A stretch of 64,000 nt of DNA from Gammaproteobacteria bacterium (GTDB lineage Bacteria; Pseudomonadota; Gammaproteobacteria; Steroidobacterales; Steroidobacteraceae): contig CANGBB010000006.1 in NCBI GenBank assembly GCA_947452065.1, positions 1 to 64,000 of the forward strand, written 5' to 3'. The notes below the pieces were generated by a model, which saw only the letters and a program-made list of their open reading frames with translations, was not told the DNA's origin and ran no database searches. The position numbers and the translations under genes were made by a program. Shown here piece after piece: positions 1-9,611 of the stretch. How positions within the stretch are numbered: position 1 is the stretch's first letter; the number at the start of each line of letters is the position of its first letter.

Positions 1-326
<326 letters not shown>

Positions 327-486
327 CTGAAACCCCCGGGGAATAATTGAGCGGTGCGCACCGCCAAGGGTGCGAGTAATAACCCGACTCGGCCAGTCTG
401 ACAAGACTACTGCGTCGCACGCCTTTGTTTTCACACACTAATCCGCTACGCTGACGGACTGTCAAGTTTTTCCAAGTCTCAAGTCC

Positions 487-1851
487 ATGAAAGTAACCAT
501 TTTTGGCTCCGGATACGTTGGTCTGGTCACGGGTGCGTGCCTGGCTGAAGCAGGTAATCACGTCATTTGTGTGGACGTCGATGCGGGCAAGGTCGCGCGC
601 CTGAACCAGGGCGAAATACCCATCCACGAACCGGGGCTCGACGCCATGATCCTGCGCAACCGCGAGGCGGGTCGCATGGAGTTCACCACGGACGCCGCCA
701 AGGGTGTGAAGCATGGCCTGTTCATCCTGATCGCGGTCGGTACGCCACCCGGTGAGGATGGTTCCGCCGACCTGCGCCACGTGTTGGCTGTCGCGCGCAC
801 CGTTGGCGAACACCTGGATAAATATTCCATTGTCATGACCAAGTCGACAGTGCCGGTCGGCACCGCTGACAAGGTCAACGCGGAAGTCGCTGGCGCGCTT
901 GAGCGCCGCGGTGTGACAGTCGACTACGACGTCGTCTCCAATCCTGAGTTCCTCAAAGAAGGCGCGGCCATTGCCGACTTCATGAAGCCGGACCGGGTGG
1001 TCGTCGGTACCAGCAGTGCGCGCGCCACGGAGTTGCTGCGCCTGCTTTACGAGCCCTTCACCCGTAACCACGATCGACTCATCGTGATGGATGTCCGGTC
1101 CTCTGAACTGACCAAGTACGCCGCCAATGCGATGCTGGCCACCAAGATCAGTTTCATGAACGAATTGGCCAACATTGCGGAACGCGTGGGTGCAGACATC
1201 GAGAAGGTGCGACTGGGTATCGGTTCCGATCCGCGCATCGGCTACAGCTTCATCTACCCGGGCACTGGTTACGGCGGCTCCTGCTTCCCCAAGGATGTGA
1301 AGGCGCTAATCCGATCCGCAGCCGAAGTGGATTACGAGGCGGGCGTGCTCAATGCGGTTGAGGCCGTGAACGAGCGGCAGAAGAGTGTGCTGCTAGGTAA
1401 GTTGCGCTTTGTGTATGGCGATGACCTGCGTGGCAAGCGCTTTGCGATCTGGGGTCTGGCATTCAAGCCCGATACCGATGACATGCGCGAGGCGCCGAGC
1501 CTAGTGGTCATTCGTGCTCTGCTGGCGGCCGGTGCGTCAGTGCGCGCCTATGATCCGGTGGCGAACCGCGAGGCGCAGCATGCACTGGGCAATGCCGCGG
1601 GTGTGACGCTGTGCGATAACGCCTATGAAGCGCTCACCGACGCGGACGCGCTGCTGATCGTGACGGAGTGGAAGGAATTCCGGAGTCCTGACTTCGATCG
1701 CATCAAGTCACTGCTCAATCAGCCGCGCATCTTTGATGGTCGCAATCTCTACGATCCGCATCTGGTGGCCCGGCTCGGCTTCGAGTATTACGCCATCGGT
1801 CGGGGTAACCCGGCGATTGTCGATTGGTCGGCGGTGGTCGGTCAGGGATGA
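487..1851 (+). CDS. ugd: UDP-glucose 6-dehydrogenase
   Basis: Oxidises UDP-glucose to UDP-glucuronate with two NAD+, supplying uronic acid for exopolysaccharide or lipopolysaccharide; cytosolic. The 454-residue length is normal. The N-terminal Rossmann motif [17 protein letters not shown] starts near residue 7, the substrate-binding stretch [11 protein letters not shown] lies near residue 155, and the catalytic cysteine is Cys266 in [13 protein letters not shown]. The C-terminal domain has the usual [16 protein letters not shown]. It is the first gene of a unit with manC, whose start codon overlaps its stop (ATGA), followed by manB and an MFS gene. The ribosome-binding site is weak. Identification is firm. 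Confidence 0.96.
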   Translation: MKVTIFGSGYVGLVTGACLAEAGNHVICVDVDAGKVARLNQGEIPIHEPGLDAMILRNREAGRMEFTTDAAKGVKHGLFILIAVGTPPGEDGSADLRHVLAVARTVGEHLDKYSIVMTKSTVPVGTADKVNAEVAGALERRGVTVDYDVVSNPEFLKEGAAIADFMKPDRVVVGTSSARATELLRLLYEPFTRNHDRLIVMDVRSSELTKYAANAMLATKISFMNELANIAERVGADIEKVRLGIGSDPRIGYSFIYPGTGYGGSCFPKDVKALIRSAAEVDYEAGVLNAVEAVNERQKSVLLGKLRFVYGDDLRGKRFAIWGLAFKPDTDDMREAPSLVVIRALLAAGASVRAYDPVANREAQHALGNAAGVTLCDNAYEALTDADALLIVTEWKEFRSPDFDRIKSLLNQPRIFDGRNLYDPHLVARLGFEYYAIGRGNPAIVDWSAVVGQG

Positions 1852-3281
1852 GCGTTCGGGCGCCGTTGGTTCCCGTCATTCTCTCGGGAGGTGCCGGTAC
1901 GCGCCTCTGGCCACTTTCACGTGAGCTGTATCCGAAGCAGCTGCTGCCTCTCGTTGGCGGCCACACGATGCTGCAGGAAACTGTACGGCGTCTCGAGGGG
2001 CTGGAAGTTGGCGCGCCGCTGGTGGTCTGCAATGAAGCGCATCGCTTCCTGGTCGCCGAGCAGCTGCGTCAGATCGGTTCGGTGCCGCGAGCAATCGTGC
2101 TCGAGCCGGCGGGTCGCAACACAGCGCCTGCCATTGCGCTCGCAGCCCATGTCGCTCTGGCCGGTGAGGCCCAAGATGCCTTACTGCTGGTACTGCCCGC
2201 TGACCATGTGATTCGCGATACGGCTGCGTTCCATGAGGCGATCGCTGCGGCGATCGAGGGTGCGGCAGCCGGTGAGCTGGTGACTTTCGGCGTGGTACCG
2301 GATGCACCCGAGACCGGCTATGGCTACATCCGGCGCGGTCAGCCCCTCGGTGGTGGTTTCCGCATTGGTAGTTTTGTCGAGAAGCCTGATCTAGCGCGTG
2401 CCCAGCAATTCCTCGCCAGCGGGGAGTACTACTGGAACAGCGGTATGTTCCTGTTCAGTGCGCGCCGCTATCTCGAGGAGCTGGAAAAATTCGCCCCGGA
2501 TATCGCTGCGGTGTGTCGTGCGGCTGCGGCCAGTGGTCAGCGCGACCTGGATTTCACGCGTATTGATGCCGTCCAATTCAACGACTGTCGCAGTGAGTCG
2601 ATCGACTACGCGGTGATGGAGAAGACCTCATCGGCCATGGTGGTGCCGCTGAATGTCGGCTGGAGTGATGTGGGATCCTGGTCGGCCTTGCATGCGGCGA
2701 TCCCTTCGGATGCCAGCGGCAATGTGCTCAAGGGCGATGTCATCACCGAAGATTCAGAGGGATGCTTCATTCACGCGGAGAGTCGTCTGGTCGCCACGGT
2801 GGGTCTGCGGGATCATGTGGTGGTCGAGACCAAGGATGCGGTGCTGGTCGCGCCACGTGACCGCGTACAGGATGTGAAAGCGCTGGTCAGCAAGATCAAG
2901 GCTGAAGGGCGCTATGAGCATGCGCTTCACCGCGAAGTCTTCCGGCCCTGGGGCAGTTATGACAGCCTGCACAATGGTACCCGCCATCAGGTCAAGCACC
3001 TGATCGTTAAGCCGGGTGGGGTGCTGTCGCTGCAGATGCATCATCATCGCGCGGAGCATTGGGTGGTCGTGTCGGGTACGGCTCGGATTACCCGCGGAGA
3101 CGAGGTTTTCCTGCTGGAGGAAAATCAGTCCACCTATATCCCGGTCGGGGTGAAGCATCGTGTCGAGAACCCCGGCAAGATCGAGGTGCATATCATCGAA
3201 GTGCAGTCGGGCACTTATCTTGGTGAAGATGACATCGTCCGCTTCGAGGACCAGTACGGTCGCCAGGGCACCAACAAATAA
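1848..3281 (+). CDS. manC: Mannose-1-phosphate guanylyltransferase / mannose-6-phosphate isomerase
   Basis: Bifunctional enzyme that makes GDP-mannose from mannose-1-phosphate and GTP, with an isomerase-type cupin at the C-terminus. At 477 residues it matches the ManC/AlgA/CpsB family. The nucleotidyltransferase signature [18 protein letters not shown] starts at about residue 14, EKP occurs near residue 178, and the cupin histidines (HHHRAEHW) lie around residue 397. I start at ATG 1848, which overlaps the ugd stop as ATGA and follows a GGTCAGGG ribosome-binding site; a longer GTG start at 1824 would lie inside ugd and is unlikely. With manB downstream it completes fructose-6-P to GDP-mannose conversion apart from the first isomerisation, which the cupin may provide. 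Confidence 0.95.
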   Translation: MSVRAPLVPVILSGGAGTRLWPLSRELYPKQLLPLVGGHTMLQETVRRLEGLEVGAPLVVCNEAHRFLVAEQLRQIGSVPRAIVLEPAGRNTAPAIALAAHVALAGEAQDALLLVLPADHVIRDTAAFHEAIAAAIEGAAAGELVTFGVVPDAPETGYGYIRRGQPLGGGFRIGSFVEKPDLARAQQFLASGEYYWNSGMFLFSARRYLEELEKFAPDIAAVCRAAAASGQRDLDFTRIDAVQFNDCRSESIDYAVMEKTSSAMVVPLNVGWSDVGSWSALHAAIPSDASGNVLKGDVITEDSEGCFIHAESRLVATVGLRDHVVVETKDAVLVAPRDRVQDVKALVSKIKAEGRYEHALHREVFRPWGSYDSLHNGTRHQVKHLIVKPGGVLSLQMHHHRAEHWVVVSGTARITRGDEVFLLEENQSTYIPVGVKHRVENPGKIEVHIIEVQSGTYLGEDDIVRFEDQYGRQGTNK

Positions 3282-3299
3282 ATCGCAGAGGGCGTGGTT

Positions 3300-4655
3300 G
3301 TGAGCAAGCTGACCGCATTCAAGGCCTATGACGTCCGTGGTCGGATCCCGACCGAGTTGAACGAGGAACTCGCTTACCAGATTGGTCTGGCCTACGTCGG
3401 GCTGATCCAGCCGAAAACAGTCTGCGTGGGACGCGATATTCGGCTCTCGAGTCAGACTCTGTGCACGGCACTGGTCCGCGGACTGACCGATGCCGGCTGT
3501 GATGTGGTGGATATTGGCCTGTGCGGTACTGAAGGCGTTTACTTCGCGACCTTCGCCGAGAACTTCGACGGCGGCATCATGGTCACGGCCAGTCACAATC
3601 CGCCGGACTACAACGGCATGAAGTTCGTGCGCGAAGGGAGTCGGCCGATCAGCTTTGATACGGGTCTGAAGGACATGCGCGATGCCATCGAGAGTGGCCG
3701 ACTGCCCGCGAAGGCAGCGCGTCCGGGCTCGATGCGCCAGCTGGATACGACGGCCAAGTACCTCGACCACCTGATGGGCTATGTGCAGGGCGTGCCGCTC
3801 AAGCCGCTGAAGGTGGTCGTCAATCCCGGCAACGGCGGGGCCGGCATCTTCGTCGATCAGTTGGAAAAGCGGCTGCCGTTCCAGTTCATCAAGCTCCATA
3901 ACGAGCCCGACGGCACCTTCCCCAACGGGGTGCCCAACCCGATGATCGAGGAGAACCGCACCAGCACCATCGACCTGATCCGTCGCACCGGTGCGGATGT
4001 GGGTTTGGCGTGGGATGGCGACTTCGACCGTTGTTTCTTCTTCGACGAGCACGGCGGTTTCGTCGAGGGTTATTACCTGGTCGGCATGTTGGCCGAGGCG
4101 GCGCTGAAGCGCGCACCGGGTTCCTGCATCGTCCACGATCCGCGTCTGACCTGGAACACGATTGATCTGGTCAGCCGCCTAGGCGGCAAGCCGGTGCTGT
4201 GCAAGTCCGGTCATGCGTTCATCAAGCAGAAGATGCGCGAGGTGGATGCCGTCTACGGCGGCGAGATGAGTGCGCATCATTATTTCCGCGAGTTTGCGTA
4301 CTGCGACAGCGGCATGATCACTTGGCTGGTGGCGCTCGGCGTGATGTGCGAGCGCGGCTTGTCGCTCGGTCAACTGGTGGGCGAGCGCCAGAAACTGTTC
4401 CCGGTGAGCGGCGAGATCAACCGCGAGATCGCCGACGCCAAGGGCGTGCTGGCGCGGGCGCAGAGGCAGTATGAAAAGGCCGCCATCGCCATTGATTTCA
4501 CTGACGGTCTGTCGATGGAGTTCGACCAGTGGCGCTTCAACCTGCGTGGCTCGAATACCGAGCCGCTGGTTCGGCTGAACGTCGAAACCCGTGGCAGCGA
4601 GGCTTTGATGCGCGACAAGACAGCCGAGGTGCTGCGATTGATTGACGGAGCCTGA
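3300..4655 (+). CDS. manB: Phosphomannomutase / phosphoglucomutase
   Basis: Interconverts mannose-6-P and mannose-1-P (and probably the glucose phosphates), feeding ManC and the UDP-glucose route; cytosolic. At 451 residues it has the four domains of the alpha-D-phosphohexomutase family: the phosphoserine loop TASHNPPDYNG with Ser98, the metal loop DGDFDRC near residue 240, the sugar-specificity loop GGEMSAHHYF near residue 320, and the phosphate-binding loop RGSNTEP near residue 417. I prefer GTG 3300, about eight bases after AGAGGG; an in-frame GTG at 3294 is too close to that site. It lies 18 bases after manC in the same unit. Whether mannose or glucose is the main substrate cannot be told from sequence alone. 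Confidence 0.92.
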   Translation: MSKLTAFKAYDVRGRIPTELNEELAYQIGLAYVGLIQPKTVCVGRDIRLSSQTLCTALVRGLTDAGCDVVDIGLCGTEGVYFATFAENFDGGIMVTASHNPPDYNGMKFVREGSRPISFDTGLKDMRDAIESGRLPAKAARPGSMRQLDTTAKYLDHLMGYVQGVPLKPLKVVVNPGNGGAGIFVDQLEKRLPFQFIKLHNEPDGTFPNGVPNPMIEENRTSTIDLIRRTGADVGLAWDGDFDRCFFFDEHGGFVEGYYLVGMLAEAALKRAPGSCIVHDPRLTWNTIDLVSRLGGKPVLCKSGHAFIKQKMREVDAVYGGEMSAHHYFREFAYCDSGMITWLVALGVMCERGLSLGQLVGERQKLFPVSGEINREIADAKGVLARAQRQYEKAAIAIDFTDGLSMEFDQWRFNLRGSNTEPLVRLNVETRGSEALMRDKTAEVLRLIDGA

Positions 4656-4672
4656 TCCCGTAGTCTTCCCGG

Positions 4673-5965
4673 ATGCTCGGGATAACACGATATCAATGGA
4701 CCGTGCTGTTTGCGGCGTGGCTGGGGTGGGGCTTCGATATTTTCGACAGCCTGTTGTTCAATTTTGTCGCGCCCAATTGCATTCCTGACCTGCTGAATCT
4801 GCAGCCCGGGTCGGCGGCTGCCAAGGCCGCCACGCTGCAGTGGACCGGTATTCTCACCTCGCTTCTGCTGATCGGTTGGGCCGCTGGTGGCGTGCTGTTT
4901 GGCTATATCGGCGACCGGCTCGGCCGAACCCGCACGCTGATGCTGACCATGCTCATGTACGCGCTGGGTACGGCTGCCTGTGCCTTTGCACCCAATCTTG
5001 GCGTGTTGATCGTCTTCCGCCTGATCGCCAGTCTTGGTATCGGCGGAGAGTGGGCGGCGGGCGCGGCCATGGTGGCTGAAGTCATGCCCGAGAAGCGTCG
5101 CGTCGAGGGTGGCGTATTGCTCTATACCGCGGCTTCCGTCGGTCTGTTTCTGGCCACGGGCCTGAACTTCCTGGTGGCTGGTCACTGGTTCCCCGATGAG
5201 CCGCAGAAATCGTGGCGCTTCCTGTTCCTGTTTGGGCTTGTTCCGGCGGCCGTGGCCTTCACAGTGCGCGCTTTCGTACGTGAACCCGAGCGCTGGCAGC
5301 AGGTTCAAGACCACTCAAAGGTGGCGCTGCGCGAGATCTTTGCAGGCCCGCTTCGACGCGTCACGCTCTGGGGTACTTTCGTCACGGTGATTGCTTTGAT
5401 CACCTGGTGGAGCAGCAATGCGTTCATTGCCTCGATTGCCACGGGCTTGGCTCGCACCGAGGCGGGGCTCCAAGGCCTGACAGAGTCCGCCACGCTGGCG
5501 CTGGTGGAGAACTGGAAGTTGAAGGCCAATCTGTACTTCAACTTCGGCGGTCTGGTCGGCACGCTGATGGTGATTCCGCTGGCGCGTGTCTTGAGTCGGC
5601 GCATGCTGTTTGCCCTATACATGGCGTGTTCGTCGGTGGCCATGCTTGCCTCCTTCGGCATCGACATGGCTCCCGAAACGCGGCTGATGATGTATTTCGT
5701 GGTAGGTGTGCCGGTGTTCGGCATCTTCGGTGCCTTCCCGTTCTATCTGCCTGAGCTTTTCCCGACTCGGGTGCGCACCACGGGTTCTGGCTTCTGCTAC
5801 AACATCGGTCGTCTCGTGGCGGCCATCGGACCGTTCCTTGTCGGTACGGTAGCGGCCAAGGGCGCGGCACTGCAGGCCATCTTCTACGTCGGTTTCGTGC
5901 CGCTGCTGGGGCTCCTGTTCGCGCCTTTCTACATCGAAACGCGCCACAAGACTCTGGAAGACTAG
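4673..5965 (+). CDS. MFS transporter, metabolite:H+ symporter type
   Basis: A 430-residue major facilitator with about twelve predicted membrane helices. TM1 carries the acidic pair in GWGFDIFDSLL typical of the aromatic-acid/sialic-acid/MHS branches, and the TM2-TM3 loop carries the MFS signature GDRLGRTRTLM. A second acidic/arginine motif (ELFPTRVRTTGSGF) follows in TM10-11, as in organic-acid and sugar-acid symporters. It starts 17 bases after manB with no visible terminator, so it is probably cotranscribed. The substrate is unknown; the neighbouring genes hint at a sugar derivative, but this branch also contains many carboxylate carriers. The bases before the ATG (TAGTCT, then six bases) show no clear ribosome-binding site. 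Confidence 0.85.
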   Translation: MLGITRYQWTVLFAAWLGWGFDIFDSLLFNFVAPNCIPDLLNLQPGSAAAKAATLQWTGILTSLLLIGWAAGGVLFGYIGDRLGRTRTLMLTMLMYALGTAACAFAPNLGVLIVFRLIASLGIGGEWAAGAAMVAEVMPEKRRVEGGVLLYTAASVGLFLATGLNFLVAGHWFPDEPQKSWRFLFLFGLVPAAVAFTVRAFVREPERWQQVQDHSKVALREIFAGPLRRVTLWGTFVTVIALITWWSSNAFIASIATGLARTEAGLQGLTESATLALVENWKLKANLYFNFGGLVGTLMVIPLARVLSRRMLFALYMACSSVAMLASFGIDMAPETRLMMYFVVGVPVFGIFGAFPFYLPELFPTRVRTTGSGFCYNIGRLVAAIGPFLVGTVAAKGAALQAIFYVGFVPLLGLLFAPFYIETRHKTLED

Positions 5966-5979
5966 GACAGTCATCGCGT

Positions 5980-5998
5980 GCGGCACCCAGTGTGCCGC
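5980..5998 (+). terminator. Hairpin after the ugd-manC-manB-MFS unit
   Basis: A 7-bp perfect stem (GCGGCAC / GTGCCGC) with a 5-base loop begins 14 bases after the MFS stop codon and ends 43 bases before the next start. There is no U-tract, so it may be a 3' stabilising hairpin or a Rho-assisted end rather than a classical intrinsic terminator. Confidence 0.35.
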
Positions 5999-6029
5999 GA
6001 TCCCATGGTCGGATGGGTGCTGCACAGGG

Positions 6030-6035
6030 CATAAT
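6030..6035 (+). promoter_or_regulatory. -10 element CATAAT six bases before the aminotransferase start
   Basis: CATAAT ends at 6035 and the ATG is at 6042. With the usual 6-8 bases from -10 to the transcription start, the transcript would begin at or next to the ATG, i.e. be leaderless. No Shine-Dalgarno sequence is visible. A -35 element is not evident. Confidence 0.4.
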
Positions 6036-6041
6036 CCGCAC

Positions 6042-7145
6042 ATGGATTTCATTGATCTCAAATCACAGTACCGCGCGCTGCGCGATCCAATCAACGCGCG
6101 CATCCAGCAGGTTCTCGATCACGGCCAGTACATTCTGGGGCCCGAAGTGGGGCAGCTGGAAAAACGGCTGGCGGAGCGGGTGGGAGCCAAGCATTGCATC
6201 ACGGTAGCCAGCGGAACCGACGCGCTGCTGGTCGCGCTGATGGCCCAGTGCATCGGCCCCGGCGATGAGGTCATCACGACGCCATTTACTTTCATTGCCA
6301 CCGCGGAAGTGATCGCGCTGGTGGGTGCAACACCGGTATTCGTCGATGTCGAGCCGGACACCTGCAACATCGATGTAAGCAAGCTGGAAGCGGCGATCAC
6401 ACCGCGTACGCGAGCCATCATGCCGGTCAGCCTCTATGGTCAGGCGGCGGACATGGAGGAGATCAATGCGCTGGCGGCGAAGCACGGCGGGATCTCGGTC
6501 ATCGAGGATGCGGCCCAGAGCTTTGGTGCCATGTACCACGGCCGGCACAGTGGTCATCTGTCTCATATCGGCTGCACGAGCTTCTTCCCCAGCAAGCCGC
6601 TGGGCTGTTACGGCGATGGCGGCGCCATCTTCACCGATGACGATGCGGTGGCGCAGGCCTGCACCGAGATCCGTGTGCACGGCCAGAGCGCGCGGTACTA
6701 CCACACCCGTATCGGCGTGGGTGCCCGCATGGACACTCTGCAGTGCGCCATCCTGCTGGCCAAGCTGGATCGCTTCGATCATGAAGTGAGTCGGCGAATC
6801 CTGCTGGGCGCCCGCTATGCGGAGCTGATCCAGGCTTCCGGCGCGCGAGCCTCGCTGGTGGCGGTACGTCCCGATCGCACCAGTGTCTGGGCACAGTACA
6901 CCGTGCTCGTCGATGAGCGCGATCAGGTTCAGGAGCGCTTGAAGAAGGCCGGTATTCCAACGGCGGTGCATTACCCCCGTCCGCTCCATCAGCAGCCGGC
7001 TTATGCGCGCTACGCGCCCAACAGCGTCTTCCCGGTCAGTGAGATGTTGGCTGCGCGTGTAATGAGTCTGCCCATGAGCGCGGACCTGACAGAAGCGCAG
7101 CAGGATCAGATCGTCGACGCGCTCGCCGCTGCGACCCGGGCCTGA
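6042..7145 (+). CDS. DegT/DnrJ/EryC1/StrS sugar aminotransferase
   Basis: A 367-residue PLP-dependent, fold-type I aminotransferase acting on nucleotide-linked keto sugars; cytosolic. Substrate and cofactor motifs are intact: ASGTDAL for the phosphate, VIEDAAQSFGA with the PLP-ring aspartate near residue 160, and the Schiff-base lysine Lys185 in FFPSKPLGCYGDGG. The sequence resembles the WbpE/WlbC group that aminates UDP-3-keto-GlcNAc uronate. If so, UDP-linked uronic acids are the theme of this region along with ugd. The dehydrogenase and acetyltransferase partners of the Wbp pathway are not in the window, so the exact substrate is inference. It appears to have its own promoter (-10 at 6030). 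Confidence 0.85.
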   Translation: MDFIDLKSQYRALRDPINARIQQVLDHGQYILGPEVGQLEKRLAERVGAKHCITVASGTDALLVALMAQCIGPGDEVITTPFTFIATAEVIALVGATPVFVDVEPDTCNIDVSKLEAAITPRTRAIMPVSLYGQAADMEEINALAAKHGGISVIEDAAQSFGAMYHGRHSGHLSHIGCTSFFPSKPLGCYGDGGAIFTDDDAVAQACTEIRVHGQSARYYHTRIGVGARMDTLQCAILLAKLDRFDHEVSRRILLGARYAELIQASGARASLVAVRPDRTSVWAQYTVLVDERDQVQERLKKAGIPTAVHYPRPLHQQPAYARYAPNSVFPVSEMLAARVMSLPMSADLTEAQQDQIVDALAAATRA

Positions 7146-7170
7146 GTTTTCGCTGCGAGGGCGGCTGGCG

Positions 7171-7176
7171 TAGACT
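7171..7176 (+). promoter_or_regulatory. Putative -10 element TAGACT upstream of peroxiredoxin
   Basis: TAGACT, preceded by GGCG, lies 41 bases before the peroxiredoxin ATG in a short intergenic region. It matches the TAnA(A/C)T form of other candidate -10 elements in this window. No good -35 is visible. Confidence 0.3.
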
Positions 7177-7217
7177 GGTCCACACTCGCTGCTGTAACGC
7201 AGTCATGGGGGTGTCGC

Positions 7218-7808
7218 ATGAAGATCCGCTCTACTGTCCGCATGTTGGGATTGCTCGTGGCAGTGTCGCTGGCTCTGCCCGCCATCGCAGCCCTCAAGGC
7301 GGGTGACATTGCGCCCGATTTCACGGCGCAGGCCTCTTTGGCGGGCAAGCCCATTGCCTATCACCTTAAGGACGCACTGAAGAAGGGTCCGGTGGTGGTG
7401 TACTTCTACCCCAGTGCCTTCACAGCCGGCTGCAATGCGCAGGCCCATGCCTTTGCGGTCAACATGGAGAAGTTTCGGGAGGCGGGCGCCAGCGTCATCG
7501 GCGTGTCTCTCGACAGCATCGAGCGGCTCAATGATTTCTCCGCTGATCCAAACTACTGTGCGGGCCAGTTACCGGTTGCCTCGGATGCCGACGGCAAGAT
7601 TGCCCGGTCTTACGAGCTCTCGATTCGTGAAGTGTCTGCCGGAGCGAAGGATTCGCGCGGCATTGAGATTGGTCATGGCATGGCCGAGCGCACCACCTTT
7701 ATCGTGACACCGGATGGCAAGGTATCCAGCACCATCGGTGGTGTCACACCCACCGCCAACGTGGATGCAGCGCTGGCCGCCGTTCAGGCACTGAAGGCCA
7801 GGAAATAG
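7218..7808 (+). CDS. Exported peroxiredoxin, AhpC/TSA family
   Basis: Thiol peroxidase of 196 residues. Residues 1-25 are a signal peptide ending near AIAALKAGD, so it should act in the periplasm. The active-site loop FYPSAFTAGCNAQAHAF carries the Thr-x-x-Cys arrangement of peroxiredoxins (peroxidatic Cys near residue 73) and is closest to the BCP/PrxQ-like exported group. A second cysteine is in DPNYCAGQLP, a candidate resolving residue. The downstream DOMON-like gene starts two bases after the stop, so the two are likely translated together. It probably detoxifies peroxides or maintains redox balance in the envelope; the reductant is unknown. Confidence 0.85.
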   Translation: MKIRSTVRMLGLLVAVSLALPAIAALKAGDIAPDFTAQASLAGKPIAYHLKDALKKGPVVVYFYPSAFTAGCNAQAHAFAVNMEKFREAGASVIGVSLDSIERLNDFSADPNYCAGQLPVASDADGKIARSYELSIREVSAGAKDSRGIEIGHGMAERTTFIVTPDGKVSSTIGGVTPTANVDAALAAVQALKARK

Positions 7809-7810
7809 TC

Positions 7811-8374
7811 GTGATCAGCGAGCCGGGGTCGACCGGCCAGATCGTGTGGCAGACGCTGATCCCGCACCCGCAGACTCCATGCAAGAGCATTTGGGGTGCG
7901 CAAGCGGCACTTATCCGGCAGGCTCAGGGCGAATGGCTCGTGCGTTTCCGCTTCGACGGTTCGGTTGCTGGGCTGCTTATTCCGCAGCCATCGCAGCCGC
8001 AGCGAACCGATGAACTGTGGCGCCATTTCTGCGGCGAGTTATTCGTGCTGACGCCGGACGGAAGCTATGCGGAATTCAATTTTTCTCCCTCTGGCTGCTG
8101 GGCGGCCTACGCCTTCGACGGCTATCGCAGCGGCATGCATCCGCTCGCTCTGCCGCGCGATCCCCGGGTGATCTGCCGCAGCAGTGGGGAGCAGCTGGAG
8201 CTGGATGTGATGCTGACTGTGCCGGCCGCACTGCTCGGCGCTCCATCGCTACGTTTCGCCCTGTGTGCCATGGTGGAAGAGGTGGATGGGGTTTTATCCT
8301 GTTGGGCCGTGAAGCACGTTGGCGAGCGGCCGGATTTTCATCACTCCGCGGGCTTTGCGCCGCTGGCACAATGA
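7811..8374 (+). CDS. DOMON-like domain protein
   Basis: A 187-residue protein without a signal peptide, starting at GTG 7811 with AGGAA seven bases upstream, two bases after the peroxiredoxin stop. The sequence has the all-beta pattern of DOMON/CBM9-like proteins: W-x-A-Y-x-F-D-G-Y-R-x-G in the middle and a C-terminal stretch with ISCRSS-like strands and YWAL-like packing residues. Such proteins are commonly annotated 'DOMON-like domain-containing' and have no settled role; related folds bind sugars or haem. Its place between an exported peroxiredoxin and a DUF1343 gene suggests a cell-envelope role, but this is context only. Confidence 0.6.
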   Translation: MISEPGSTGQIVWQTLIPHPQTPCKSIWGAQAALIRQAQGEWLVRFRFDGSVAGLLIPQPSQPQRTDELWRHFCGELFVLTPDGSYAEFNFSPSGCWAAYAFDGYRSGMHPLALPRDPRVICRSSGEQLELDVMLTVPAALLGAPSLRFALCAMVEEVDGVLSCWAVKHVGERPDFHHSAGFAPLAQ

Positions 8375-8405
8375 TCCGCTGATCGCATCGAAGGAATTTG
8401 GGCTG

Positions 8406-9611
8406 ATGCTTTTTGGAATCGATTGCCTGCTGGCTGATGAGGGATCGCGTCGTGCGCTCGCCGGGCGGCGTGTCGCGCTGTTGGCGCACCCGGCCTCCAT
8501 GACGCGGGACTTCCGGCACTCGCTGGATGCGCTGGCGGCCTGTCGCGATCTGCGGCTGAGTGCGGCCTTTGGGCCGCAGCATGGACTGCGCGGTGACAAG
8601 CAGGACAACATGATTGAGTCGCCGGATTTTCTCGATCCGGTGCACGGCATCCCGGTTTTCAGTCTCTATGGCACGGTGCGGCGACCCACCGCCGCGATGA
8701 TGGACAGCTTCGACGTGCTGCTGGTTGATCTGCAGGATCTGGGCTGTCGCATCTACACCTTTGTCACCACGCTGCGCTACGTGCTGGAAGCGGCGGCACA
8801 ACATGGCAAGACCGTGTGGGTGCTGGACCGACCAAATCCCGTCGGGCGGCCCGTGGAGGGCATGACGCTGCGCAGCGGGTGGGAGAGTTTCGTGGGCGCT
8901 GGTGCGATGCCGATGCGGCACGGGCTAACGCTGGGAGAGATGGCCGCATGGTTCGTGCGCGAGCTACGGCTCGATCTGGACTGGCGTGTGGTCGCGATGC
9001 AGGGATGGCAGCCCGATAGCGCTCCCGGTCATGGCTGGCCGCTGGGCGAGCGCAGCTGGGTGAATCCATCGCCCAATGCCGCCAATCTTTGGATGGCGCG
9101 CGCCTATGCCGGCACCGTGATGCTGGAAGGTACGACCTTGTCAGAGGGGCGCGGCACGACGCGGCCGCTGGAAGTGATCGGCGCACCCGATCTGCCCGTG
9201 GAGGCGCTGCTTCGGACCATGCAGGATTTAGCGCCGCAATGGCTGGATGGCTGCCGCCTGCGCAGCACTTGGTTCGAGCCGACCTTCCATAAATTCACTG
9301 GGCAGCTCTGCGCCGGCATCCAGCTGCATGTGGACGACACGGCGTACGATCACCACGCATTCCGGCCATGGCGACTGGTGGCACTGGCATTCAAGGCGCT
9401 GCGACAGCTGCGGCCTGATTATCCGCTGTGGCGCGATTTTCCTTACGAATATGAGCATGATCGTCTGGCCATCGACATCATCAACGGCAGCACGCTGCTG
9501 CGCGACTGGGTCGATGACAGCGCTGCGGTTCCTTCGGATCTGGATGCGCTGGCGCTGCGCGATGAGCGTGACTGGCAGGAGCGCGTAGCCGATCTGCTGA
9601 TCTATCGTTAG
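8406..9611 (+). CDS. DUF1343 protein, NamZ-type exo-beta-N-acetylmuramidase family
   Basis: 401 residues spanning the whole DUF1343 family. Conserved stretches include LLAHPAS, FGPQHGLRGDKQDNM, SLYG, DLQDLGCRIYTF, LDRPNP and GTTLSEGRGTTRPLE. The family member NamZ releases N-acetylmuramic acid from the ends of peptidoglycan fragments; catalysis here is inferred from family. I start at ATG 8406, with AAGGAA nine bases upstream, although the frame is open further upstream inside the DOMON gene. No signal peptide is evident, unlike secreted NamZ proteins, so the enzyme may work on recycled fragments in the cytosol. The stop codon TAG shares bases with the stop of the convergent nuclease gene (TTAG at 9608-9611). 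Confidence 0.85.
   Translation: MLFGIDCLLADEGSRRALAGRRVALLAHPASMTRDFRHSLDALAACRDLRLSAAFGPQHGLRGDKQDNMIESPDFLDPVHGIPVFSLYGTVRRPTAAMMDSFDVLLVDLQDLGCRIYTFVTTLRYVLEAAAQHGKTVWVLDRPNPVGRPVEGMTLRSGWESFVGAGAMPMRHGLTLGEMAAWFVRELRLDLDWRVVAMQGWQPDSAPGHGWPLGERSWVNPSPNAANLWMARAYAGTVMLEGTTLSEGRGTTRPLEVIGAPDLPVEALLRTMQDLAPQWLDGCRLRSTWFEPTFHKFTGQLCAGIQLHVDDTAYDHHAFRPWRLVALAFKALRQLRPDYPLWRDFPYEYEHDRLAIDIINGSTLLRDWVDDSAAVPSDLDALALRDERDWQERVADLLIYR

Noticed and set aside
2754-4136. Long open frame on the minus strand opposite manC/manB
   Set aside because: No recognisable domain; it is a mirror of GC-rich coding sequence, and manC and manB show full family motifs.
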